Shown one piece after another: positions 15,445 to 23,485 of a stretch of DNA of 32,237 bases. Under the pieces are notes generated by a model. That model did not search any database. It had not been told where the DNA came from and saw nothing but the letters and a program-made list of their open reading frames with translations. The stretch comes from Clostridia bacterium (GTDB lineage Bacteria > Bacillota > Sulfobacillia > SLMV01), in NCBI GenBank assembly GCA_003551365.1, contig PUMM01000094.1, forward strand, positions 1 through 32,237, given 5' to 3'. Position 1 is the stretch's first letter. Each line of letters begins with the position of its first letter. The position numbers and the translations under genes are program-made.

Positions 15445-16212
15445 GTGGGTAGAGTTATAGCGATCGCCAATCAGAAGGGCGGCGTGGGAAAGACTACGAC
15501 CGCTATCAATCTCGGGGCATGTCTGGCGGAAGAGCAGGAGCGCAGTGTCCTCCTCGTGGATATTGACCCGCAGGGAAACAGCACGAGCGGGGTGGGTCTG
15601 GATAAGGACGCCCTGCAGGAGAGCGTCTATGATGTGCTCATCGAGGATGTTCCAATCCGGCGAGTGGTTCGGGCGACGAGTATGCACAGATTGAAGGTGG
15701 TCCCGTCCACCATCGATCTTGCCGGGGCCGAGATAGAATTGGTGTCCATGATGGCCCGGGAGACGCAGCTGCGCCGGGCACTCAAGGGCATACGCGATGA
15801 GTTTGATTACACCATTATAGATTGTCCTCCGAGTCTGGGACTCATGACCGTTAACGCGCTCACCGCAGCCGACGGCGTGCTGATCCCGATCCAGTGTGAG
15901 TACTACGCGTTGGAGGGTTTGACGCAGCTGCTCAACAGCATACGGCTGGTGCAGCGCAACCTGAACAAGGAACTTGAGATTGACGGAGTGCTGCTGACCA
16001 TGTTTGACGGTCGCACAAATCTGAGCATTGAGGTTGCAGAGGAGATCAAGAGCCACTTTCGCGATCGGGTGTATGCGACGGTAGTTCCCCGTAATGTTCG
16101 GCTGAGCGAGGCGCCGGGGCATGGACAGGCCATAATTCAGTACGAACCAAAATCGCGTGGTGCTGAGGTGTACTCGGAACTGGCGAGGGAGGTGGTGGGG
16201 GATGACGCGTAA
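15445..16212 (+). CDS. parA: Chromosome partitioning ATPase ParA (Soj)
   Basis: ParA/Soj is a Walker-type ATPase that segregates origins with ParB and, in B. subtilis, also controls DnaA. From a GTG at 15445 the product is 255 residues and begins MGRVIAIANQKGGVGKTTT, lining up with Soj. The deviant Walker A has lysines K11 and K16. DYTIIDCPPSLG is the Walker B region, and the C-terminal RNVRLSEAPGHG is typical. Another GTG lies one codon upstream at 15442, and the frame stays open into noc. An ggggga motif at 15433-15438 serves the start. It overlaps parB by 11 nt. Confidence 0.95.
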   Translation: MGRVIAIANQKGGVGKTTTAINLGACLAEEQERSVLLVDIDPQGNSTSGVGLDKDALQESVYDVLIEDVPIRRVVRATSMHRLKVVPSTIDLAGAEIELVSMMARETQLRRALKGIRDEFDYTIIDCPPSLGLMTVNALTAADGVLIPIQCEYYALEGLTQLLNSIRLVQRNLNKELEIDGVLLTMFDGRTNLSIEVAEEIKSHFRDRVYATVVPRNVRLSEAPGHGQAIIQYEPKSRGAEVYSELAREVVGDDA

Positions 16213-17086
16213 GAGCAGGCGCCTGGGAAGAGGCCTTGATGCGCTGCTTGGGGAGCCGGAGCCAGTGGACGAGCCGGAGAGCGAGGGAGTCAGGGCCGTG
16301 GATGTGACGGCGGTCAGGCCGAACCCATTTCAGCCGCGCCGGGAGTTTTCCGAGGAGAAGCTGCAGGAGCTGGCTGAATCGATTCGGGTACACGGCGTGG
16401 TGCAGCCGGTTCTGGTCCGGCCCGACGGTGAGGAGTTCGAGATCGTCGCGGGTGAGAGGAGGCTGCGTGCGGCCGAAATGGTGGGGCTCGATACGATTCC
16501 GGCCATTGTGAGCGAGCTCGGGGATCAGGAGATGATGGAGGTTGCACTGGTCGAGAATCTGCAGCGAGAGGACCTTAGCCCCATAGAGCAGGCCAACGCC
16601 TACAGCACACTGCAGCATGAGGTGGGAATGACGCAGGCGGAGGTTGCCGGGCGGATAGGTGTTAGCCGGTCGCAGGTGGCGAATATTGTGCGGCTGCTGC
16701 AGCTGCCGGGCAGGGTGCAGGATCTGATTCAGGAGGGAATGCTGGGCCTGGGACATGCCAAGATCATCTTGGGCCTTGCTGAAGAGCAGAGAGAGGCGTT
16801 CGCGGAGAGGATAGTCGCGGATGGAATGACTGTACGTCAGGCCGAGGCGGCGTGCGAGAAGTTCAGGGGCACCGATCCGGGCAGTGAAACTGACCCTGAG
16901 GAAGAAGAGGTCGCCAGTGAAGCGGAGGGCGACGCTGATGTTTTCATTCGGGATGTGCAGGAGCGTCTGGCGCGGCAGCTGGGAACGCCGGTGCGGCTGT
17001 CTGACCGAGCTGGGCGGGGGAAGATCAGCATCGAGTACTATGATTATGAGGATCTGGACAGATTGCTCGACATGATTCTCGGCTGA
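16202..17086 (+). CDS. parB: Chromosome partitioning protein ParB (Spo0J)
   Basis: ParB is the parS-binding CTPase that forms the partition complex near the origin. The 294-residue product has the N-terminal ParA-activating segment RRLGRGLDALLG, the CTP-binding GERRLRAAE motif at about 84-92, ENLQREDLSP, and a helix-turn-helix with TQAEVAGRIGVSRSQVANIVRLL. At the Noc/ParB discriminating positions it has R156 and G184, as expected for parS recognition. The ATG at 16202 lies inside the parA 3' end. A perfect parS palindrome sits 48 nt after its stop. Confidence 0.96.
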   Translation: MTRKSRRLGRGLDALLGEPEPVDEPESEGVRAVDVTAVRPNPFQPRREFSEEKLQELAESIRVHGVVQPVLVRPDGEEFEIVAGERRLRAAEMVGLDTIPAIVSELGDQEMMEVALVENLQREDLSPIEQANAYSTLQHEVGMTQAEVAGRIGVSRSQVANIVRLLQLPGRVQDLIQEGMLGLGHAKIILGLAEEQREAFAERIVADGMTVRQAEAACEKFRGTDPGSETDPEEEEVASEAEGDADVFIRDVQERLARQLGTPVRLSDRAGRGKISIEYYDYEDLDRLLDMILG

Positions 17087-17134
17087 ATGTAGAGGATGTG
17101 TCGCAGTGGGAAAGTTGGTGTCTGGGGATCAGGG

Positions 17135-17150
17135 TGTTCCACGTGGAACA
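17135..17150. promoter_or_regulatory. parS: parS partition site
   Basis: TGTTCCACGTGGAACA is a perfect 16-bp palindrome that matches the bacterial parS consensus (TGTTNCACGTGAAACA family) with symmetric C/G at the variable positions. It is intergenic, between parB and the DUF554 gene, where an origin-proximal parS is expected. The right half (GGAAC) is repeated in inverted form as GTTCC at 17156-17160. No second parS was found in the window. Confidence 0.9.
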
Positions 17151-17193
17151 TTCCGTTCCTCGACAACGGGACTTGCAAGGCGGGTGTGATGGT

Positions 17194-17895
17194 GTGGTAG
17201 GGACTCTTGTCAATGTGCTGGCGATCCTGGCGGGATCCCTCGCCGGGCGCTTTTTACTGCCGCCCCTGCCTTCGCGGATGCGTCAGACGGTAACCGCAGG
17301 AGTGGGGCTAGCGGTCGTGCTTATAGGAATGGGTATGGCGCTCGAGGTGGAGAACGTGCTCATCCTCATTCTGAGTTTGGCCCTGGGGGCGGCCACCGGT
17401 GAGGCACTGGGAGTTGGCGCCGCTCTGGAGGGGATTGGCAATAGACTGCGGGAAGCCGTGCCCGAGTCATCGAGGGTGGGCGAGGCCTTCGTCACCGCCA
17501 CGTTAATATTCTGCGTGGGCCCCATGGCCATAATGGGTGCAATACAGAGCGGCGTGCAGGGCGATCACTCTACGCTTTTCGCCAAGAGCATGCTGGACGG
17601 TGTGACCTCGGTGGTCCTCAGCTCAACCCTGGGAATTGGCGTCATGATCTCGGCCGTGCCCGTTCTACTGTACCAGGGAGGGATAGCACTGGCAGGATCT
17701 CATGTGGCGGCCCTGCTCACAGCAGACATGATCACAGCAATGACCGCATGTGGCGGGCTGTTAATTGTCGCCCTGGGGATGAACATGCTGGAGATTACCT
17801 CGCTCCGGGTGGCCAACCTGCTCCCCGGGCTGCTCTACGCACCGTTATTCACCGCTGTGCTTCAACTGCTGCCCGGAATCATCGCAATGCAGTAG
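17194..17895 (+). CDS. DUF554 family membrane protein
   Basis: A 233-residue integral membrane protein of the DUF554 family (YdfK/YqgA type), function unknown. The start is taken as the GTG at 17194 because family members begin with a segment like VGTLVNVLAILAGSLAG and an aaggcggg site precedes it at 17177-17184. The frame is open further upstream, through the parS site, but that part has no homology. I see about six or seven hydrophobic spans. The loop FVTATLIFCVGPMAIMGAIQSG is a conserved family block. DUF554 genes commonly neighbour parB in Firmicutes. Confidence 0.88.
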   Translation: MVGTLVNVLAILAGSLAGRFLLPPLPSRMRQTVTAGVGLAVVLIGMGMALEVENVLILILSLALGAATGEALGVGAALEGIGNRLREAVPESSRVGEAFVTATLIFCVGPMAIMGAIQSGVQGDHSTLFAKSMLDGVTSVVLSSTLGIGVMISAVPVLLYQGGIALAGSHVAALLTADMITAMTACGGLLIVALGMNMLEITSLRVANLLPGLLYAPLFTAVLQLLPGIIAMQ

Positions 17896-17932
17896 TTAGT
17901 TAGCGCGCAACTACCCTCATCGCTGATGGGAG

Positions 17933-18895
17933 GTGTTAGGGATTGGCGACGGACACAAGACCTCACAGGAGACGCACTGGACAGTAATGTTCATGCGCAG
18001 GCCAGATGCCCCGGTGCGCGTATTCCGCTTCAATTCAGCGTGGCTAACACTGCTGGGGCTCGCAGGCCTCCTCCTGATACTTGCAGGAGCGGGCGCATGG
18101 CACGGCTATAGCCACATCGGCGAAGAGGCGGCCCGGGCGGGCCGACTCGAGGCCGAGCGGGAGGAACAGGAGAGTCGTTTGCGGCAGATTGAATCCCAAC
18201 TAATGGCAGCGGAGAAGGCGTTGGACTCCTTCGCCGGGCTAGAGGGCGAGCCGGGCACCTATCTGCAGGGCGACAGGCCGCCGGTCCCGCCCTCCTCGCA
18301 GGCAGCCACTTTCGAGCGCGATGAAGCCGTTGCCGGGCTCCTGTCTGGTCCTGATGGCGAATCCGCCTCAGCATGGGCCGGCAGCGATTCCGGGGATAAC
18401 CTCGAGCACCGAGTCCTTGCAGTGGCGGCCGGGGCCGACGGGCAGCACTCCGGTCAGGACGAGATTCATGATACAGTCGGGTTCGAGGAAGATGAGTCTG
18501 TTTCCCAACCGCATCTTTGGCCCGTCCCGGATGGTCGCGTTACGTCCGATTATGGTTGGCGCATCAACCCGGTGACCAGGGTTCGAGAGTATCATCGCGG
18601 TATAGATGTGGGGGCGCCCACAGGTACTCCCATTGTAGCCACCGGAGATGGACGTGTCTCGTTTGCTGGCCGCCTCCGTCTATACGGTGAGACCGTCAAG
18701 ATCAGGCACGGGGACGGTATCGACACCCTGTATGCCCACTGTCACGAGCTCGCAGTCTCTGTCGGTGAGCGGGTCAGTGCCGGGCAGATCATCGGCTATG
18801 TGGGCATGACCGGGCGAAGCACGGGGCCGCACGTCCATTATGAGGTTCATGAGGACGGAGAACCAACCGATCCACGCCAATATTTGCCGGATTGA
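17933..18895 (+). CDS. Membrane-anchored M23 (LytM-type) peptidase
   Basis: A probable zinc endopeptidase acting on peptidoglycan cross-bridges. From the GTG at 17933 it is 320 residues: one membrane span at about 36-56, a coiled coil at about 63-100 (EEAARAGRLEAEREEQESRL), a low-complexity linker, and a C-terminal M23 domain from about 195. The metal and catalytic residues H221, D225, H269 and H302 are present, so it should be active. The start is uncertain: gggagg at 17928-17933 abuts the GTG, and the ATG at 17987 has only a distant aggag. The segment HWTVMFM before that ATG looks conserved in this family, which favours the GTG. A bactofilin gene follows 12 nt later. Confidence 0.87.
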   Translation: MLGIGDGHKTSQETHWTVMFMRRPDAPVRVFRFNSAWLTLLGLAGLLLILAGAGAWHGYSHIGEEAARAGRLEAEREEQESRLRQIESQLMAAEKALDSFAGLEGEPGTYLQGDRPPVPPSSQAATFERDEAVAGLLSGPDGESASAWAGSDSGDNLEHRVLAVAAGADGQHSGQDEIHDTVGFEEDESVSQPHLWPVPDGRVTSDYGWRINPVTRVREYHRGIDVGAPTGTPIVATGDGRVSFAGRLRLYGETVKIRHGDGIDTLYAHCHELAVSVGERVSAGQIIGYVGMTGRSTGPHVHYEVHEDGEPTDPRQYLPD

Positions 18896-18907
18896 GGAGG
18901 GTTAGCC

Positions 18908-19336
18908 TTGCTGGGTAGACGGCAGAAAAGACCAGACCCGGCACAAATATCCACCGTAATCGGTGAGGATATGCATTTTGACGGTAACCTGCGCGGCAGT
19001 GGGAGCGTCAGAGTGGACGGTCGCGTGACCGGGGAGATCAACGTGGAGGGCAACGTCATATTGGGGGAGTCGGCCACCGCAGAGGCCACAATATCCGCTG
19101 AGTCAGCCAAGATTGCCGGTCGAGTGCAGGGAGATCTGGAGTGTGCTGAGCAGGTCGAGCTGACATCGTCTGCGCGGGTAGATGGAGATATTCGTTGCGA
19201 ACGCCTGGTAGTGGACCGTGGCGCCATATTCAATGGTTCCAGTGCCATGGCGGAAGAACCCTCGCAAGCCGGGGAAGTCCACGTATCGACCGATTACACG
19301 GAGGAGAGTGAGGATGTCGCGGAGGATCAGGCGTGA
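18908..19336 (+). CDS. Bactofilin (polymer-forming cytoskeletal protein)
   Basis: Bactofilins assemble into nucleotide-free filaments on the inner membrane face and often recruit cell-wall enzymes. The 142-residue product has a beta-helix core at about 17-115 with the typical short repeats (FDGNLRGSGSVRVDGRVTGEI, then GESATAEATI, GRVQGDLECA, ARVDGDIRCE) and disordered acidic tails. The start is a TTG at 18908 preceded by gaggaggg at 18894-18901. It is directly coupled to the M23 peptidase, a pairing known in other bacteria, and overlaps the next gene by 23 nt. Confidence 0.92.
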   Translation: MLGRRQKRPDPAQISTVIGEDMHFDGNLRGSGSVRVDGRVTGEINVEGNVILGESATAEATISAESAKIAGRVQGDLECAEQVELTSSARVDGDIRCERLVVDRGAIFNGSSAMAEEPSQAGEVHVSTDYTEESEDVAEDQA

Positions 19337-20342
19337 CGGCGCGGCAGCGGGACGCCTCGCTTTCATTATAAATCCTATAGCAGGTGGGGGGCGGGCGCTT
19401 CGTGGATACCGGAGCGTTTGGCCATCCGTATGCCGATCTGCCCCGGCGGATGACTACATAAGCAGGGAGCGAGGAGAAGCAACCCGTATGGCGGCGCGTG
19501 CGGTCGGTTTGGGATATGATGCCGTTTTTGCCGTCGGTGGTGATGGCACACTGCATGAAGTGGTCAATGGTCTCCTGCGCACCGGGCTGCGTGGGGGAGT
19601 CTATCGGGGTCCCCCTCTTGGTCTGCTCCCCCTGGGGCGAGGCAATGACTTTGCCCGGACCTTTGGAGTCTGGGGTGGGTTGGGAGATGTCTGGAGCCAT
19701 CAGGTGGCAAACATCATCGCTGACAGGCGCCGGATAGATGTGGGGCGGGCACGCATTGGGAATGACACTCACTCGCATTTTGTCAACATGTGCGGTGTGG
19801 GCTTTGATGCAGACGTGGCGGCAACAGCCAACAGGATCCCCCGTGTATTCGGTGGTGTGCTACCCTATCTCGCGGGTATTTTGCTGCATTTTACCATCAT
19901 GCGATCACATGGCCTCGAGGTGCAGCTGGAGGATGTTCAGCCTCTTACTGCGCCAGGTACCGGGGGGTGGCCCGAGGCAGCAGAGCGAGTGAGCGAGGAT
20001 GGTAAACGCAAGGTCATTGTGCGGGACAGATTGCTCCTGGCGCTAACCGGGGTCGGAAAGTTCATTGGTGGCGGGATGAAACTGCTGCCTTATGCCTGCC
20101 CGGATGATGGATACCTGGACATAATGATGGCCCGTCCGGTTGGAAGATTGCGGTTTCTGGGCATTCTCCGCAAGAGCTTCACCGGTGGACATATTGGCCA
20201 ATCGGATGTCGCATACTACCGGACCCGACGGGTAATTATCCGGCCATCGACTGAGGCGAATATCCACGCGGATGGAGATCATATTGGCCGCGGTGATCTC
20301 ACTATTGAGGTGCTCCCGCGGGCACTTCCGGTTCTGTTCTAG
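19314..20342 (+). CDS. Diacylglycerol kinase-like lipid kinase (YegS/DgkB family)
   Basis: A 342-residue member of the DAGK catalytic-domain family, which phosphorylates lipids such as diacylglycerol or sphingoid-type substrates. It shows FIINPIAGGG at 18-26, the nucleotide-binding GGDGT motif at 75-79, LGLLPLGRGNDFAR, and the C-terminal half with VGKFIGGGMKLLPYACPDDGYLDI. The frame is open upstream inside the bactofilin gene, but the ATG at 19314 has a gaggagag site at 19301-19308. The exact lipid substrate cannot be told from sequence. The overlap with the bactofilin gene suggests co-translation in an envelope operon. Confidence 0.9.
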   Translation: MSRRIRRDGAAAGRLAFIINPIAGGGRALRGYRSVWPSVCRSAPADDYISRERGEATRMAARAVGLGYDAVFAVGGDGTLHEVVNGLLRTGLRGGVYRGPPLGLLPLGRGNDFARTFGVWGGLGDVWSHQVANIIADRRRIDVGRARIGNDTHSHFVNMCGVGFDADVAATANRIPRVFGGVLPYLAGILLHFTIMRSHGLEVQLEDVQPLTAPGTGGWPEAAERVSEDGKRKVIVRDRLLLALTGVGKFIGGGMKLLPYACPDDGYLDIMMARPVGRLRFLGILRKSFTGGHIGQSDVAYYRTRRVIIRPSTEANIHADGDHIGRGDLTIEVLPRALPVLF

Positions 20343-20357
20343 AGTCCGGCGCAATGC

Positions 20358-21023
20358 TTGTCGGTTATCCCCGGAGAGGAGGCGGTACCCATTTTTGCCA
20401 ACCGGCAGGATGCGGGGCGTCGCCTCGCAGAGGCATTCGAGAGGCGAGATGAGACGTTCGACATGGTGCTTGGTGTAGCTAGAGGTGGCATACCTGTAGG
20501 AGCGGAAATTGCGCGGGTCCTGCAGCTGCCTCTCTACGTGACAGTCTCCAACAAGATTCGTTCTCCCTGGAACCCGGAACTGGCCCTTGGTGCGGTTGGC
20601 GAGGACGGCAGCTATCTGAAAGAGCAGCGCATTGCGGCAATGGGCGGAGTGGACGAGGAGGAGTTTGAGCGAGCCAGACAGCAAGCACACAGTGAACTGA
20701 AGAGGCGCGTCGAGGTGTACGGCACAGCGGGAGAGGATGTGTCAGGTCGTCGCGTCATAGTGTGTGACGATGGTGCTGCCACCGGCATGACGCTCAGAGC
20801 GGCGATACAGACGCAGCACAACCGCGGCGCCGATTATGTGGTAGTAGCACTGCCCGTATCATCACCGGATGCTGCCTCTCACCTGCGAGCCGAGTGCCAC
20901 GATGCCGTGATCCTGGAAGAGCCGGTAAGCTTTATGGCCGTGGGACAATTCTACCGAAATTTTCACCCCGTGGACGACGATGAGGTGCTGGGGATCCTGA
21001 AGAGTTTCGGCGCGGATTCGTGA
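20358..21023 (+). CDS. Phosphoribosyltransferase-domain protein
   Basis: A 221-residue type I phosphoribosyltransferase fold. FANRQDAGRRLAEAF at 13-27 and GVARGGIPVGAEIA at 39-52 match the stand-alone PRTase family often annotated only as phosphoribosyltransferase. The PRPP loop VIVCDDGAATGMTL lies at 133-146. Substrate is unknown; it lacks features that would mark it as hpt, apt or pyrR. The start is a TTG at 20358, weakly supported because no good ribosome-binding site precedes it and no ATG or GTG lies nearby in frame. It follows the lipid kinase by 15 nt and is the last + strand gene before a convergent hairpin. Confidence 0.82.
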   Translation: MSVIPGEEAVPIFANRQDAGRRLAEAFERRDETFDMVLGVARGGIPVGAEIARVLQLPLYVTVSNKIRSPWNPELALGAVGEDGSYLKEQRIAAMGGVDEEEFERARQQAHSELKRRVEVYGTAGEDVSGRRVIVCDDGAATGMTLRAAIQTQHNRGADYVVVALPVSSPDAASHLRAECHDAVILEEPVSFMAVGQFYRNFHPVDDDEVLGILKSFGADS

Positions 21024-21037
21024 CCTGATCAAGGCTT

Positions 21038-21072
21038 GCTCCGCCGGGAGGTGTCTGTGCCCCCGGCGGGGC
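21038..21072. terminator. Hairpin between convergent genes
   Basis: GCTCCGCCGGG at 21038-21048 pairs with CCCGGCGGGGC at 21062-21072, giving an 11-bp stem (one G-T) with a 13-nt loop. It sits between the converging phosphoribosyltransferase and yyaC genes, so it could stop transcription from either side. Neither side has a T-run, so it is not a canonical intrinsic terminator. Calling it a terminator is inference from position and stability. Confidence 0.5.
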
Positions 21073-21095
21073 GGGTCATGTCCGCGACTCTACCA

Positions 21096-21656
21096 TCAGT
21101 TACCCGTCCTGGTGCCGGTCATCATATCTCCTGGCTGCAAAGCTGCTGACATCCGTCCGGCCATTTCAATGGATGCTGCAATCCATCCCGCCAGTGAAAG
21201 TATCATGCTCAGACGGGCGCTCTGCAGGGCCGCAAAACCCATCGAACCCTCTTTGCCCACCGTGCCGGTAATGTGCATATCGCCGATCTCGGGCAGATTC
21301 TTGTGGACTCCTGCGCCCGGCCTCAGGGGTTGACGGCACAGCCCCACAGTACCCACGTGCTGCCGTTTCCCGAGGCACGCATCCACGGCGACTACCGAGC
21401 CAGCTGACTCGAATGTCTGAGCAAATTCCCGGAGATTGGCAGCGTGAATGGGGCGTCCCACTGATCCAAAGACGCGAAGATCTGTTGAACCACCGGCCCG
21501 GAGCAGTGATCCGGTCAGAGGTCCCAGGGAGTCGCCCGTCGAACGATCCGTGCCGATGCAGATAACAGTAAGAGGCGGGGGGTCGCATATGGCGGTGAGC
21601 CGGACGGCCAGCCGCCCGGGGGTCTGTCTGTGCGGCCTGAATCGCTCGACTGACAT
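21096..21656 (-). CDS. yyaC: Spore protease YyaC family protein
   Basis: YyaC is a forespore-associated protein related to the germination protease GPR. The 186-residue product has the family blocks VICIGTDRSTGDSLGPLTG, VVAVDACLG, and PLRPGAGVHKNLPEIGDMHITG. The ATG at 21656 is served by ggtga just upstream on the minus strand; a GTG at 21665 is possible. It is the only minus-strand gene in the window and is divergent from the YkvI-like gene (84-nt gap). In B. subtilis yyaC is also reversed near spo0J. It is the main direct sign that the host forms endospores. I could not settle on a SigF/SigG promoter in the gap. Confidence 0.92.
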   Translation of the reverse strand: MSVERFRPHRQTPGRLAVRLTAICDPPPLTVICIGTDRSTGDSLGPLTGSLLRAGGSTDLRVFGSVGRPIHAANLREFAQTFESAGSVVAVDACLGKRQHVGTVGLCRQPLRPGAGVHKNLPEIGDMHITGTVGKEGSMGFAALQSARLSMILSLAGWIAASIEMAGRMSAALQPGDMMTGTRTGN

Positions 21657-21740
21657 ATCCGTCACCCCATCTCATACCGCAGGATGACAGAAGTATATGA
21701 AGTTTGCCGTGAGAATATGTATCAGGGGATGAGGCGGGTG

Positions 21741-22766
21741 ATGATGTCCAGGACACTGATGTGGGTGCAGACGATGCTGGTCGTCGCCGGAGGCTACATC
21801 GGCGCCGTGGTGGGCGGCGGGTTTGCCACCGGTAGAGAGCTGCTGCAGTTCTTTCTGCTGTCGGGTGGCAGCAGTCCAGTTCCTCCAGCGGCGGCAGGCA
21901 TTGGATTCGCGATCGCCGGCCCCCTGTTGATGGGTGCGGTCGCAGCAGGTGGCGAGCAGAGCCAGCGGGAGATTGGCCGGATATTCTGCGTCGGAAAGCC
22001 CGGACGATCGCTGGTTGACCTGGTTCTGGTGGTCTTCCTATGGACAGTGCTGGCGGTAGTCCTCTCTGCTGCCGCCGCGCTGGCGGAGGTCGAGGGTCTT
22101 CTGGCGGTGGTGGGCTGGTTAGGGGGCGCCACAATTATCTCTTTAGTGGTCCTCGCCGGAAGAGGTGCCACCACCGCAGTCAATGGGCTGCTGGTGCTCG
22201 TACTGGTAGGCACGATACTCCGGGTGAACTCTACCCTGCCTCCTCCCGCTGGCGGTGACGCGCCGACCGGGGAATTCTCTGTGGCACCGTTGCTGTACGT
22301 CAGCTACAATCTTCTGTTTGTGCTACCCGTATTTCCCCGCTGCGTTGGTCGGGGTCCCAAGGGTGCTGCAATAGCAGGAGCTGCGCTCGGCGGTACGTTT
22401 CTTGCCGTGGTCTGTTGGGCGACGATCCAGATTATGCTCCGCACCTATCGACACGTGGCCGGGGCTGAGGTTCCCCTTCGCGTTGCGCTGGCGCTCACGT
22501 CGCCTGCCGCCGCCGTAGTTTATCCGATTGTTGCAGGACTTGCCCTGATAACTACGGGGGTGGCATTGACCCACGGTGTGGCTTGCCGGGTGGATGGGTA
22601 CGACGAGCCCCGCGCAAGGTCGGTCTGTGTAGTCATGATCCCTGCACTGGTAGTCTCTCGGATCGCTCTTTCGGATCTGGTGGCCATTCTCTATCCTTTC
22701 ATGGCGTGGGTTTCTCTGCTGCTCTGGTTCCAGTTGGGTCGAAATGCTCTGCGGCGAGTACGTTGA
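21741..22766 (+). CDS. YkvI-like multi-spanning membrane protein
   Basis: A 341-residue membrane protein resembling the YkvI family, which belongs to the APC/LeuT-fold transporter superfamily. The N-terminal YIGAVVGGGFATGRELLQFF is the hallmark first helix with its glycine-rich break. About ten hydrophobic spans follow. Substrate is unknown. The frame is open to an ATG at 21684, but family alignment begins later. gaggcggg at 21731-21738 best serves the ATG at 21741 or 21744, with 21729 as another option. It is transcribed away from yyaC, so the two may share a regulatory gap. Confidence 0.82.
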   Translation: MMSRTLMWVQTMLVVAGGYIGAVVGGGFATGRELLQFFLLSGGSSPVPPAAAGIGFAIAGPLLMGAVAAGGEQSQREIGRIFCVGKPGRSLVDLVLVVFLWTVLAVVLSAAAALAEVEGLLAVVGWLGGATIISLVVLAGRGATTAVNGLLVLVLVGTILRVNSTLPPPAGGDAPTGEFSVAPLLYVSYNLLFVLPVFPRCVGRGPKGAAIAGAALGGTFLAVVCWATIQIMLRTYRHVAGAEVPLRVALALTSPAAAVVYPIVAGLALITTGVALTHGVACRVDGYDEPRARSVCVVMIPALVVSRIALSDLVAILYPFMAWVSLLLWFQLGRNALRRVR

Positions 22767-22790
22767 GGAAATGCGTGAGCATGGTATGGT
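22763..22790 (+). promoter_or_regulatory. Possible promoter of the TPR gene cluster
   Basis: TTGAGG at 22763-22768, a 16-nt spacer, and TATGGT at 22785-22790 with an extended -10 TG at 22782-22783. It overlaps the end of the YkvI-like gene and lies about 56 nt before the TPR start codon. The hexamers match four of six consensus bases each, so this is only a candidate. Confidence 0.4.
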
Positions 22791-22846
22791 ATCCTAGAGA
22801 AGAAACATTTCGTGATTATCAATGGGAGGCAGGAGGGAGGTATCAG

Positions 22847-23485
22847 ATGGCAGAAGAGGAGTACGGAGGCAGGAGTGTTCATGAGCGCTTTGAGGAGGCA
22901 GTTGAGCTTCTGGACACCGGACAGAACTCGCAGGCTCTCCGGGAACTCCTGTCAATCGTAGAGGAGCAACCGGGACACGTCGGAGCCCTGAATAAGGCCG
23001 GAGTTGCCTACGCACGCCTCGGTGAGATGGAAGGCGCAGAGATCTGCTTCACGCGTGCCATTATCGCCAATCCCCGCTGCGTGCCGGCACTGTCCAATTT
23101 GGGAAACATCTATCTCGACCGCGATGACAATGAGCGCGCCATTGCCCTGTACAAGAAGGCTCTGAAATATGACCCGGATTATCATGTGGCTCACAATAAT
23201 CTCGCAGCCGCCTACAAGCAGGCCGGGCAGGTTTCCAAACAGGTGGAGCATTTCAAGAAGGGGCAGAAACTGCGCTTCAGCCGGCGTGGCAGTCAACCGG
23301 ATGATACGGAGACCTGGACGGAGTCGGATGCATCTTCCGAGCAAGCCAGCGACTCCACTACAGAGAGTGAGCCGGCCGGTGCCTGGGAGGAATTGGACGC
23401 CGGGAGGAGTAGAGGATGCCTCGGACGACTGATGGGGACAATGGCTGTCGCATTGGTGATGGCTATGGTATTTCTACTGATCTGA
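22847..23485 (+). CDS. Tail-anchored TPR repeat protein
   Basis: A 212-residue protein with tetratricopeptide repeats at about 8-145, seen as FEEAVELLDTGQNSQALREL, VAYARLGEMEGAEICFTRAI, LGNIYLDRDDNERAIALYKK and NNLAAAYKQAGQVSKQVEHF. An acidic, serine-rich linker follows, then a single C-terminal hydrophobic segment (MGTMAVALVMAMVFLLI). That layout predicts a protein-binding scaffold in the cytoplasm anchored by its tail. The ATG at 22847 has a strong aggagggagg site; the frame is open further upstream without homology. The last 70 nt overlap the start of the next reading frame. Confidence 0.87.
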   Translation: MAEEEYGGRSVHERFEEAVELLDTGQNSQALRELLSIVEEQPGHVGALNKAGVAYARLGEMEGAEICFTRAIIANPRCVPALSNLGNIYLDRDDNERAIALYKKALKYDPDYHVAHNNLAAAYKQAGQVSKQVEHFKKGQKLRFSRRGSQPDDTETWTESDASSEQASDSTTESEPAGAWEELDAGRSRGCLGRLMGTMAVALVMAMVFLLI

